Positions 16,615 through 25,075 of a DNA stretch of 64,000 bases are shown here, in pieces. Made by a program: the position numbers and the translations under genes. The notes beneath the pieces were generated by a model. The model had not been told where the DNA came from, made no database searches, and was given only the letters and a program-made list of their open reading frames with translations. The first letter of the stretch is position 1. Each line of letters opens with the position of its first letter. The stretch is from contig JAAUZH010000012.1 in assembly GCA_014804675.1 (NCBI GenBank), positions 91,724 through 155,723 on the forward strand, in the 5' to 3' direction. This DNA comes from Lachnospiraceae bacterium. GTDB lineage: Bacteria; Bacillota; Clostridia; Lachnospirales; Lachnospiraceae.

Positions 16615-18497
16615 TGGATTTTACAGAAGCAATAGAGATTATACAAAACATTATTCCAGAATATGCAGTGAATGAATATGATGGAATAATTGTTAAAAGA
16701 CTTGAGGCATCAAATACATTAGATGAAGGCAGAACAACAAATCAGACTCATATTGCAATATCAGGCGAGCAGATGAATATGTTCCCATATTTAATGGCCG
16801 ATGGGTATTTTAAGTGCAATTATGATGACAGAGACGAACAGTTGAAGAAATATTTTATCACACAGATTCCACTTTATATTTACAAAGACAATATTAATTA
16901 CTTGTCTGGTGGTGAAGAAAGTGGAATTGTTTTTGAGGGAAGTGGAAGTAGATGCGTCTGTGCCAGTATTGTAAGGAGTAGAAGGAAAGAACAGGCTGAT
17001 CAAGTTCAATTATCACTTACTACTATAGACGATCAAGCTTTTGTAACATTCAGAAAGCTGTTACATACAGGAGATTATTTGGTGTTATTGAAGCATAAGG
17101 AAAAATTATTTTATGATTGTATAGGTATAAAAGCTGTGGACGAAACAAAAGGGGAATATCATCTTTCTACGCTTAATAACAAGTTCTATAAGCTTCCTAC
17201 AAATACAAAGGTAGACATAAAAAAACTTATTGAAATTAAAGATTTTAAATTTGAAGACAAAGAGTATACGATTCAAGAACTGGGTTTTATTCTTAAAGAA
17301 ATGTACAGTAACGCTGAGGATAGAATGCAAGTTGCTTCTATACATATTTTTGGAATTAAATATGGCAAGAATATCATTGAAAAGGAATTTAGGGCACCAG
17401 ATATTATAAAAGCAGCAGAACTTAATGAATCGTACTCTACAGAATTGCAAAAAGCGTTAAATGTTTACAGGTGTCTGAACAAAAATGCATATGGCATTTC
17501 AATTTCTGATGGCTGCGAACAAAAGAAAGAAGAGATAACCTCTGGTGTGCGTAAAACTAAGGCCGAGAATATTCTGTTATATGGTGTTCCGGGAGCTGGA
17601 AAAAGTTATGAAATTAAGACAAAATATTGTGCTGATGAAAAGTATATGGAAAGAATAGTATTCCATCCAGATTATATGTATTCTGATTTTGTTGGTCAGA
17701 TTTTACCTAGAGTAAAAAAAGATGATGCTGGCAATGACAAATTGGAATATGTATTTACACCAGGACCATTCACGAAAATATTGAAGAAGGCAGAGAATGA
17801 CCCGGAGAATTATTATTATCTTGTTATTGAAGAGTTGAATCGTGGTAATGCACCGGCAATTTTTGGTGAGATATTCCAGCTTCTTGATAGAAAGGATGAG
17901 GATGAATTTCCGGCTGAAGAAGTTGGTGAAAGTGAATATGGTATTTCAAATTATGATGTTGCAAAGGAAGTATATGAAGATGAGGAACATCCAGTAAGGA
18001 TACCTTCTAATATGTTTATTCTGGCAACTATGAATACTGCAGATCAGAATGTATTTACCTTAGATACTGCGTTTCAGCGAAGATGGAATATGAAACAGAT
18101 AGAAAATAGGTTTAATAAGTCTGAGCACTCCAAAGATATAATCGCAGGAACTAAAGTAAACTGGGGTGCATTTGCTACTGTTATCAATGACATGGTGATT
18201 GAGATTAATGTTGATATGGCAAGTTCTGAGGATAAGCGGCTTGGAACATATTTTGCTAAGAAAAAAGAATTGGAAGCAAGCAGATTTCCAGAAAAAGTAC
18301 TTAAGTACTTATGGGATGATGCTTTCAAAATGGATAAGACTGCGATATTTAATGAGAATTGCAAATCACTGGAAGAGGTTGTTGCTACTTATGAAGCTGC
18401 AACCAGTGACAAGTTGGCAGCAGTGCTAAAATTAAGTGTATATGAAAAGATGCTTTCCAAAATGCAGCAAAATAGTACAGAAAATACTGAAAGCTAG
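16614..18497 (+). CDS. McrB-like AAA+ NTPase, LlaJI R1/BsuMI-type restriction subunit
   Basis: Start at ATG 16614, overlapping the upstream stop; 627 residues. The C-terminal half is an AAA_5/McrB NTPase: Walker A GVPGAGKS (about 324-331), Walker B YLVIEELNRGNAPAIFGE and the McrB-type MNTAD motif in ATMNTADQNVFTLD, followed by the QRRW arginine-finger region. The N-terminal ~200 residues hold GIIVKRL and TNQTHIAISG, shared with the divergent HNH protein, so this is probably the DNA-recognition domain. It should drive NTP-dependent restriction with the nuclease encoded 11 bp downstream, as R1 does with R2 in LlaJI. Confidence 0.88.
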   Translation: MDFTEAIEIIQNIIPEYAVNEYDGIIVKRLEASNTLDEGRTTNQTHIAISGEQMNMFPYLMADGYFKCNYDDRDEQLKKYFITQIPLYIYKDNINYLSGGEESGIVFEGSGSRCVCASIVRSRRKEQADQVQLSLTTIDDQAFVTFRKLLHTGDYLVLLKHKEKLFYDCIGIKAVDETKGEYHLSTLNNKFYKLPTNTKVDIKKLIEIKDFKFEDKEYTIQELGFILKEMYSNAEDRMQVASIHIFGIKYGKNIIEKEFRAPDIIKAAELNESYSTELQKALNVYRCLNKNAYGISISDGCEQKKEEITSGVRKTKAENILLYGVPGAGKSYEIKTKYCADEKYMERIVFHPDYMYSDFVGQILPRVKKDDAGNDKLEYVFTPGPFTKILKKAENDPENYYYLVIEELNRGNAPAIFGEIFQLLDRKDEDEFPAEEVGESEYGISNYDVAKEVYEDEEHPVRIPSNMFILATMNTADQNVFTLDTAFQRRWNMKQIENRFNKSEHSKDIIAGTKVNWGAFATVINDMVIEINVDMASSEDKRLGTYFAKKKELEASRFPEKVLKYLWDDAFKMDKTAIFNENCKSLEEVVATYEAATSDKLAAVLKLSVYEKMLSKMQQNSTENTES

Positions 18498-18508
18498 GTG
18501 GTGATTTT

Positions 18509-19729
18509 TTGAGGGAAATTGATATTAGAAGTAAATGCAGAGTAAATTCGAATTACGAAATGGATACATTTGTTGGCTTGAGATGTAGTGATGGAGATAT
18601 TAGTATTAATTTCCCGATAGGTTACCATATTTCGGATGACAATAAGGAATTGCGGAAAGACATTATGCTGTTATTTACAACGCTTTCTGTAAATACAGAA
18701 AGAAAGGAATCAGAGTTGCTGGGGCAGGAAAACAGCTTTGATGAAGTAGAATTCCCACTGCAATCATATATGTATATCATTAAAGATTTTTTTGCGAGAG
18801 GATGTTACAGAGAACAGGAAGTTTCGTATAAGGTTGCAAAAACAGGTAAGATAAATTGGAACAGAACAATTAAAACGCAAAAACCTTATGTGCAGGATAA
18901 TGAGGTGTTCTACCTTGATTTTGTTTCAAAGAAGAGCAGTATAAAAGAAAATGAGCTGATCACATTAGTGCATGAATATTGTGTGTATGAAAGTTTTGAA
19001 CGAATTGGGTGGCTTTTTACGAAGGTAATGCCTAAGAAACCAAGAATAGCTAAAAGAGAAAAAGTATTTAGGACAGTTCTTAAAGAAAAGATCTCCAGCA
19101 CCTTTAACGATAGAAACAGAATGCTTTTTAGGCATATGTTGGCAATAATTGATTTTGAAGGTGACAAGGATTCAGATAAGAATTATTGGTACGGAACACA
19201 TCGTTTTGAATATGTTTGGGAAAAGATGATTGATAAAGTATTTGGTATTGAAAATAAAGCCGACTATTTCCCGAAGACAATCTGGTATGTGAATGGTAAC
19301 AGATATGATAATGCTTCATTGGAGCCAGACACTATTATGCTGTATGGAAATAATGTGTATATTCTTGATGCTAAATACTATAAATATGGGGTTACTGGTA
19401 AGGCCTGGGATTTGCCAGAGTCTATATCCATTAATAAGCAGATTACATATGGGGAATATGTGGCTAATGAACAAAAATTTAAGAAAATACATGGTAATGA
19501 CATGAAGGTTTATAATGCATTTCTTATGCCATTTGATTCCTTGAAAAGCAAATATTTAGGTAGTCCGGAAATCCTAAAAGTAGGTACTGCAGTTAGTAAC
19601 TGGAAAGATAATTTTGAAGAATATCAAAAAATCCAAGGTATTCTTATAGATGTCAAGACTTTGATGAATATAAATGTACGTCAGGAAATGAAAGAAATAG
19701 AAAAACTGGCGAAATTGATTGAAAGCTGA
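18509..19729 (+). CDS. LlaJI/McrC-like PD-(D/E)xK restriction nuclease subunit
   Basis: A 406-residue protein with a TTG start (GGTGG upstream). Beta-rich N-terminus, then a C-terminal nuclease core: LEPDTIMLYG followed by YILDAKYY gives PD...DxK with Asp274, Asp287 and Lys289, the layout of LlaJI-type (and McrC-like) endonucleases. Position after the McrB-like NTPase and two C5 methyltransferases matches the LlaJI and BsuMI systems, where the NTPase subunit and this nuclease are both required for cutting. Family call from motif and synteny only. Confidence 0.82.
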   Translation: MREIDIRSKCRVNSNYEMDTFVGLRCSDGDISINFPIGYHISDDNKELRKDIMLLFTTLSVNTERKESELLGQENSFDEVEFPLQSYMYIIKDFFARGCYREQEVSYKVAKTGKINWNRTIKTQKPYVQDNEVFYLDFVSKKSSIKENELITLVHEYCVYESFERIGWLFTKVMPKKPRIAKREKVFRTVLKEKISSTFNDRNRMLFRHMLAIIDFEGDKDSDKNYWYGTHRFEYVWEKMIDKVFGIENKADYFPKTIWYVNGNRYDNASLEPDTIMLYGNNVYILDAKYYKYGVTGKAWDLPESISINKQITYGEYVANEQKFKKIHGNDMKVYNAFLMPFDSLKSKYLGSPEILKVGTAVSNWKDNFEEYQKIQGILIDVKTLMNINVRQEMKEIEKLAKLIES

Positions 19730-19745
19730 TTGTTGAGGTGATTTT

Positions 19746-20183
19746 GTGGCAGATGTTTTAACAAAAGAGCAGCGACATAAGAATATGAAAAATATCCATG
19801 GAAAAAATACAAAGATTGAAGTTATTTTAAGGAAAGCTTTGTGGAATAAAGGATACCGCTATCGCAAGAATTATAAAAAGCTTCCGGGAAGTCCGGATAT
19901 TGTACTGACAAAGTATAAAATAGCGATTTTTTGTGATGGGGAGTTCTTTCACGGAAAGGATTGGGAAGTATTAAAACCAAGGCTGGAGAAAAGTAATAAC
20001 AGTGAATTTTGGATTAGTAAAATATCCCGTAATAGAGAACGGGACGATGAAATAAACAAGAGATTACTGTTTGAAGGATGGACTGTTATACGGTTTTGGG
20101 GTGATGATATAAAGAAGCATACGGATGAGTGTGTGAAGGTTGTTGAAGAGGCGATTTTTGACATTTTCGCAAGTGAAGATTAA
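19746..20183 (+). CDS. vsr: Very short patch repair endonuclease (Vsr)
   Basis: A 145-residue Vsr nicking enzyme that repairs T:G mismatches left when 5-methylcytosine deaminates. GTG start behind GAGGTG. Glu25, Asp51 (GSPDIV) and His69 (GEFFHG) align number for number with E. coli Vsr. E. coli His64, Cys66 and Trp68 are Asp64, Glu66 and Phe68 here, so the structural zinc site appears to be missing; such Zn-less variants are frequent in Firmicutes. Association with C5 methyltransferases is the expected context. Confidence 0.92.
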   Translation: MADVLTKEQRHKNMKNIHGKNTKIEVILRKALWNKGYRYRKNYKKLPGSPDIVLTKYKIAIFCDGEFFHGKDWEVLKPRLEKSNNSEFWISKISRNRERDDEINKRLLFEGWTVIRFWGDDIKKHTDECVKVVEEAIFDIFASED

Positions 20184-20216
20184 CCAAATGAGTGAAATAT
20201 AGTATTTCTTTTTTGT

Positions 20217-20234
20217 GTCTGGTATAAACTAGAC
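20217..20234 (+). promoter_or_regulatory. Near-palindrome with TAAACTAGA core
   Basis: GTCTGGTATAAACTAGAC is an imperfect 18-bp palindrome just upstream of the ribosome site of the 20253 gene. The 9-mer TAAACTAGA (20225-20233) recurs in the operator-like palindrome at 20591-20609. TATAAA at 20223-20228 could be a -10 box. Confidence 0.45.
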
Positions 20235-20252
20235 AAAAAGGAGGGAACTATA

Positions 20253-20570
20253 TTGGAACTGTATTTTTTTAGAAATGTATCAAACTATAATGAACTGAAA
20301 GAAAAAACGGAAAAAGCATATAAAAGAAATTCTGTAAATAAGCGAAAAGCTAATATTGTAAAAACCATAAATCTGAAAGAGGAAAATACAAATCATTATT
20401 TTGAAAAAATAAACAGTGATAATCAATATGTGATTGAGAATGTAGAATTAATGAAAATTAAGGATGGCGTATGGAATTGCATAGAATTGGTTGCAGAAGA
20501 TAAAGCAATGATAGTGATGGCAGATGGTTATCCGTATGCTAAATTCGTAGCTTTAAAATCTGGAAATTGA
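20253..20570 (+). CDS. Small protein of unknown function in the RM island
   Basis: A 105-residue protein with a TTG start spaced 7 bp from AGGAGGG. The first half is helical and very basic (KAYKRNSVNKRKANIVKT); the second half alternates hydrophobic residues (NCIELVAEDKAMIVMADG), suggesting a small beta-sheet. No membrane segment or known motif. It lies between vsr and the third methyltransferase, whose promoter overlaps its stop codon. It may be a regulator or accessory subunit; I do not recognise it. Confidence 0.6.
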   Translation: MELYFFRNVSNYNELKEKTEKAYKRNSVNKRKANIVKTINLKEENTNHYFEKINSDNQYVIENVELMKIKDGVWNCIELVAEDKAMIVMADGYPYAKFVALKSGN

Positions 20571-20609
20571 CTGAAATGGTTAATTTTGATACAATTTAAA
20601 CTAGATTGT
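20567..20609 (+). promoter_or_regulatory. Promoter and palindromic operator of the third-methyltransferase unit
   Basis: TTGACT (20567-20572) and TACAAT (20590-20595) with a 17-bp spacer give a good sigma-A promoter. ACAAT-T-TA-AAC-TA-G-ATTGT (20591-20609) is a 19-bp interrupted palindrome covering the -10 box and start point, as expected of a repressor site. It contains the TAAACTAGA core also found at 20225. Confidence 0.65.
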
Positions 20610-20632
20610 TTTATACATTAAGGAGGAAAGGT

Positions 20633-21832
20633 ATGTATGTTGATTTGTTCGCAGGATGTGGAGGGCTTTCATTAGGACTCTGGAAATCTGGATGGACCGG
20701 CTTATTTGCTGTAGAAAAAAATGTGGATGCCTTTTCTACATTGCAACAAAATCTGATAGTGAATAGAGCACATTTTCAATGGCCGAACTGGTTGCCGCAA
20801 ACAAATTTAGATATTAATGTGCTCTTAAAAGATTACGAGAATGAGCTAATTGGATTAAGAGGTCAAGTGCAGTTGTTAGTTGGTGGTCCTCCGTGTCAAG
20901 GTTTTTCGATGGCTGGAAAAAGAACAGGAAATGATATAAGAAATCGCTTATATAATTCGTATATAAAGTTTGTTGAAATCATTGAACCAGAAATGCTATT
21001 TTTTGAAAATGTTCACGGATTTACGGTTGGCTTTAATAGGAAGTATAAAGGTAAAAAAACGAAAGGAGAACCATATTCACAAAAATTGATAAGACAACTA
21101 AAAAAATTAGGATATGATGTAGGATATAAAGTTATACTAATGTCGGAATATGGTGTGCCACAGAAGCGTAAACGTTTTATATTATTTGCAACAAAAAGAG
21201 GAGTGGCAAAGACATTTTTTGAAATGTTATCTCAAAGACGTGATGATTTTTTATTAACAAGAGGAATTCATGTGCCTGTAACTATAAGTGAGGCAATCGG
21301 AGATTTGGAGAGACGGCATGGACAAGTTCAAAGCGTCGATTCCCCTAGATTTATGAATGGAATATATGGTGACATTACATCAACATATCAGGCATTGATG
21401 AGAGCAGAAATTGATTCGCTGGCAATACCTGATAGCCACAGATTCGCAAATCCTAAGCAAGAAACAATAGAATTGTTTGAGCATTTAATGAATGCTTCAG
21501 ATGAAGCTATAAGAATAACACCTAAAATGGGTTTGGTAGAAGGGTTGAAGAAAAGGGGTGTAACACCCTTGAAAATTGATTCCGTATGTTCAACTATAAC
21601 GTCAATTCCTGATGATTTTATACATTATTCGGAACCAAGAATAATGACAGTAAGAGAAAGTGCAAGAATTCAAAGTTTTCCAGATGATTATATTTTCTTA
21701 GGGAAATATACAACTGGAGGAGAACGTAGGAAGTATGATGTTCCAAGATATACTCAGGTGGCAAATGCTGTACCTCCATTGTTCGCAGAACAAGTTGGAT
21801 TAGTTTTACGGGAGATGATTGATAATGAGTGA
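20633..21832 (+). CDS. Third C5-cytosine DNA methyltransferase
   Basis: Start at ATG 20633 behind AGGAGGAAAGGT (an upstream in-frame ATG has no ribosome site); 399 residues. Motif I LFAGCGGLSLGLW, motif IV GGPPCQGFSMAGK with Cys88, motif VI FFENVHGF, motif VIII QKRKRFILF, motif X QVANAVPPLFAEQ. It is not part of the LlaJI-like operon: it has its own promoter and its 3' end overlaps the GHKL gene by 8 bp. The pair may be co-expressed so that the methyltransferase marks self DNA for the downstream system. That role is inferred. Confidence 0.93.
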   Translation: MYVDLFAGCGGLSLGLWKSGWTGLFAVEKNVDAFSTLQQNLIVNRAHFQWPNWLPQTNLDINVLLKDYENELIGLRGQVQLLVGGPPCQGFSMAGKRTGNDIRNRLYNSYIKFVEIIEPEMLFFENVHGFTVGFNRKYKGKKTKGEPYSQKLIRQLKKLGYDVGYKVILMSEYGVPQKRKRFILFATKRGVAKTFFEMLSQRRDDFLLTRGIHVPVTISEAIGDLERRHGQVQSVDSPRFMNGIYGDITSTYQALMRAEIDSLAIPDSHRFANPKQETIELFEHLMNASDEAIRITPKMGLVEGLKKRGVTPLKIDSVCSTITSIPDDFIHYSEPRIMTVRESARIQSFPDDYIFLGKYTTGGERRKYDVPRYTQVANAVPPLFAEQVGLVLREMIDNE

Positions 21833-24068
21833 AAAACTCCATTTTAAAGTTAGTGCTGGACTTAAGAATATTATTGGCAAAGAATTAATAAACGATAAAT
21901 TTATTGCGATATTTGAATTGGTAAAGAATTCATATGATGCTGGAGCAAGAGATGTTACCATTAAATTTAAAAACATATATTCAGATGAGGCAAAAATATA
22001 TATTATTGATGATGGAAAGGGTATGTCAAAACAAGAGATAATTGATAAATGGTTATTTGTTGCGTATTCTGAAAAGAAAAATAGTACATACAGAGACAAT
22101 ATAAAATTTAGAAGAAATTATGCCGGCGCTAAAGGTGTTGGCAGATTTTCGTGCGATAGATTAGGAGAAACTGTTGAGTTATTGTCTAAAACCAATAAAG
22201 ATATTAGAACGAACAGTGTTACAATAAATTGGAATGAATTTGAAGATGCGGATACAAAAGAATTTCAGAATATTGAAGTGCTGTATGATGATTTGCAAAG
22301 TGATTTAATAGAGGATCAAGGTACCATAATTAAGATTTGCGGGTTGAGAGAGAAATGGAATAGAGAAGAATTGTTACAGTTAAAAAAATCATTAACACAA
22401 CTTGTAAATCCAGAAGCAAGTGAAAATTATGATATGTTTAACATTATTTTGGATGTTGAAGAGGAAAATGAAAATGATCAAAAATTAAAAGACAAAGATA
22501 ATGTTTTTGATAAAGATATCGTAAATGGCAGGATAGTTAACCATGTGTTTGATGTATTGAATATAAAAACAACAAAAATAACTGCTACCATATCTGAGGA
22601 TGGAAAGAAGATTACGACAACCTTGAATGATAGGGGAATACAGTTATTTGAAATAGAAGAAAAAAACAGATATAGCATTAAAAATATTAAAGGTACTGTG
22701 TATAGTTTAAATAGAGCTGCGAAAATTAATTTTACAAGAATGATGGGAATAGAATCTGTAAATTATGGTAGCATTTTTATATATAAAAATGGATTTAGGG
22801 TATATCCTTATGGTGAACCAGAAAAAGATTTTATGAATATTGATAGAAGAAAAGCTCAAGGATATAATCGATATTTGGGTACCAGAGAGATAAGTGGTAG
22901 AATAGATATTTTTGGAGATAATAAAGGGTTTGTTGAAACTTCTAGTAGGAATAATGGTTTTATTTCATCTTATGAAACTGCTGAATTGGAAGATTTTTTT
23001 TATGAATACTTATTAAAGCCCCTTGAAAAGTATGTGGTTAACATTATTCATTGGGGCGAAGAGGTCATAGATAATAAAAATTTGGCAACTATAATGGATG
23101 GGTATGACGATCTGGAAGCAGTATTAAAAAAAATTAAGGCGAGATTTAAACCAGAATTATTGTTAAAAGCAACATATAATGAAGAATTAACAGAAGTTAT
23201 TTTAGAACATACAGAAAAGAAAAAGAGCTTTGAAATTGAAGAGCTAAAAAAAATAGCAAGAGAAAAAGCGGATATAGAGTTGCTCATGCAAGCTGATAAA
23301 GTGGAAAAGGAAACCGAAAAGTTAAAGAAAGAGGTAATTGTAAACCGAAAAGAATTACAGCAAGAAGTAAAAGAGCATGAGAAAACAAAAAAGGAACTTG
23401 AAGTAACTCAAAAGCAAGTTGGGGTTTTACAATCTCGAGCAGATGTATCCGTTGATAATGCAATTGATGCAATGCATATTATGAAAACTTATGCCGACTC
23501 TATAGATTCTAATATAGAAGAAATTATGGACATGGTTCGAAGCGGTGACGAAATAGAAGAAATTTTACCAGTATTTCATGAAATTAGACAAACATGTTCT
23601 AAAATTCTAAACACATATAATTTGGTTATTAATACTGAATATAAGGCAGATACTGGAAATAAGAAAATGGATATTGTAAAGTTTACAAAAACATATATTG
23701 AAAAACATTGGAGTCATAAATTGCAGGTTGATGTACTTGGGGTTGATTTAATGGAAATTATGTTTAATCCACTAGAATTTAGTATTATCATTGACAATAT
23801 AGCAGACAATTCCAGAAAAGCCAATGCTAGTAAACTGCAAATTATTTTTGAAAACGATGGAAATAATAATGACATTATTTGGCTTGATGATGGTTATGGT
23901 TTGAAAGAAGATGTTAATAATACGAAGGTCTTTGAACAAGGCTTTACCACCACAAACGGTACAGGGATTGGATTGTATACCGTGAAAAAGTATGCGAAAA
24001 AAATGAATGCTATAGTAATTGTAGATGAAGAGTGGAAAGATGGTTTTAAACTATTGATGAGGTTTTGA
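21825..24068 (+). CDS. Dual-GHKL ATPase: MutL/MORC/Hsp90-like N-domain plus histidine-kinase-like C-domain
   Basis: Start at ATG 21825 inside the end of the methyltransferase gene, with GGGAG upstream; 747 residues. N-terminal GHKL domain: N-box AIFELVKNSYDAGA (28-41), DDGKGM (62-67), GAKGVGRF (101-108). A middle beta-rich domain follows. Then a long charged coiled coil (about 460-545). Then a helical segment containing MHIMKTYADSI, which could be a dimerisation/phosphoacceptor helix. The C-terminal GHKL domain has its own N-box (IDNIADNSRKANA), DDGYGL, FEQGFTT and GTGIGLYTVKKY, typical of histidine kinases. The start of the next gene, a receiver-like protein, is 2 bp downstream. GHKL ATPases of the MutL/MORC kind are known beside prokaryotic RM genes. 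Whether this one senses, remodels DNA or phosphorylates its neighbour is unknown. Confidence 0.8.
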   Translation: MSEKLHFKVSAGLKNIIGKELINDKFIAIFELVKNSYDAGARDVTIKFKNIYSDEAKIYIIDDGKGMSKQEIIDKWLFVAYSEKKNSTYRDNIKFRRNYAGAKGVGRFSCDRLGETVELLSKTNKDIRTNSVTINWNEFEDADTKEFQNIEVLYDDLQSDLIEDQGTIIKICGLREKWNREELLQLKKSLTQLVNPEASENYDMFNIILDVEEENENDQKLKDKDNVFDKDIVNGRIVNHVFDVLNIKTTKITATISEDGKKITTTLNDRGIQLFEIEEKNRYSIKNIKGTVYSLNRAAKINFTRMMGIESVNYGSIFIYKNGFRVYPYGEPEKDFMNIDRRKAQGYNRYLGTREISGRIDIFGDNKGFVETSSRNNGFISSYETAELEDFFYEYLLKPLEKYVVNIIHWGEEVIDNKNLATIMDGYDDLEAVLKKIKARFKPELLLKATYNEELTEVILEHTEKKKSFEIEELKKIAREKADIELLMQADKVEKETEKLKKEVIVNRKELQQEVKEHEKTKKELEVTQKQVGVLQSRADVSVDNAIDAMHIMKTYADSIDSNIEEIMDMVRSGDEIEEILPVFHEIRQTCSKILNTYNLVINTEYKADTGNKKMDIVKFTKTYIEKHWSHKLQVDVLGVDLMEIMFNPLEFSIIIDNIADNSRKANASKLQIIFENDGNNNDIIWLDDGYGLKEDVNNTKVFEQGFTTTNGTGIGLYTVKKYAKKMNAIVIVDEEWKDGFKLLMRF

Positions 24069-24070
24069 TT

Positions 24071-25075
24071 ATGGATTTGGCATTTAGAATAATTTGGTTT
24101 GAAGACGTTGATGAGTGGTATAACACTACATCACGAAGAGTATCCAGATACATTAAGGATAAAAATTTTAAAGTTGAAATAAAGCGAGTTGAAAAGGCTT
24201 CTGATTTTGTGATAGAGAAATATCAGATTCAAAATTATGATTTGCTTATAGTTGATTATGAATTGGAAAAGATATATGAGCCAGATGGTGTGAAAAGTAT
24301 CTATGGTTCAGAGATAATTCGTATGATTAGAAGTGGTAATTTTGTAAATGATGTTTTGTTTTATTCAAGCCATGGATTTGATGTTATTAGTGATGTAATG
24401 AAACAGGAAGGATTACAAGGAGTTTTTGTTGCGGATAGAGATAATGGTGAATTTCTCGAAATGGTTAAGTTGCTTATAGATAAAGCTGTAAGAAGAGCTG
24501 ACAATCTAATAAATATCAGAGGAGTTGTTATGGATACAACCAGTGAGTTTGATAATAAAATTCGAGATTTGATTAGTATTATTTGGCGAACTTTGGGAGA
24601 TAAAGAATCTGAGATTGTTAATGATATTAAGAAAAAAATATTGAAAGATAATATTAAGACAGCGGAAAAACTCAATGAAAAATATTTTGATATAAATGCG
24701 GACAATATTGATGCGTTGTTAAATGAAAGAGATTTTTCTGCACATAGGCAAGCGAGGTTACTAGGTTGGTGCATTGAATCAAATGAAACGTTAAAATTGA
24801 AACTTCAGGAGATATTAGAAAAATACTTGCAGACAGATAAAGAAGCGGGACAAATAAAGTTTTTTGAACTGTATAATGATGAAATTATAAAATACAGAAA
24901 TGCATTAGCACATGTTAAAAATGCGCCTTCAATTGATAGTAGAGTGATTATTGGTGAAATTGATGGGAAACAGGTACAATTTGATAAAAAACTGTGTGAT
25001 CAGTTGAGGAAAAAACTTTTAAATTATGAAAAAGCATTAGATGCTATGTATGATTATATAGAAAGTAATTGTTAA
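24071..25075 (+). CDS. Receiver-like protein with C-terminal HEPN-type motif, putative effector
   Basis: A 334-residue protein. Residues 1-135 resemble a response-regulator receiver: acidic pair E11-D12 in IIWFEDVDEW, candidate phosphoacceptor Asp62 in YDLLIVDYEL, and Ser99/Ser100 in VLFYSSHGF. The conserved receiver Lys is not evident (GVFVADRDN). Residues ~150-334 are all helical and contain YRNALAHV, an R-N-x3-H pattern (R276, N277, H281) like the catalytic motif of HEPN ribonucleases. It is cotranscribed with the dual-GHKL ATPase. Inference: the ATPase/kinase controls a toxic RNase through the receiver domain. The HEPN call rests on one motif and helical context. Confidence 0.6.
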   Translation: MDLAFRIIWFEDVDEWYNTTSRRVSRYIKDKNFKVEIKRVEKASDFVIEKYQIQNYDLLIVDYELEKIYEPDGVKSIYGSEIIRMIRSGNFVNDVLFYSSHGFDVISDVMKQEGLQGVFVADRDNGEFLEMVKLLIDKAVRRADNLINIRGVVMDTTSEFDNKIRDLISIIWRTLGDKESEIVNDIKKKILKDNIKTAEKLNEKYFDINADNIDALLNERDFSAHRQARLLGWCIESNETLKLKLQEILEKYLQTDKEAGQIKFFELYNDEIIKYRNALAHVKNAPSIDSRVIIGEIDGKQVQFDKKLCDQLRKKLLNYEKALDAMYDYIESNC

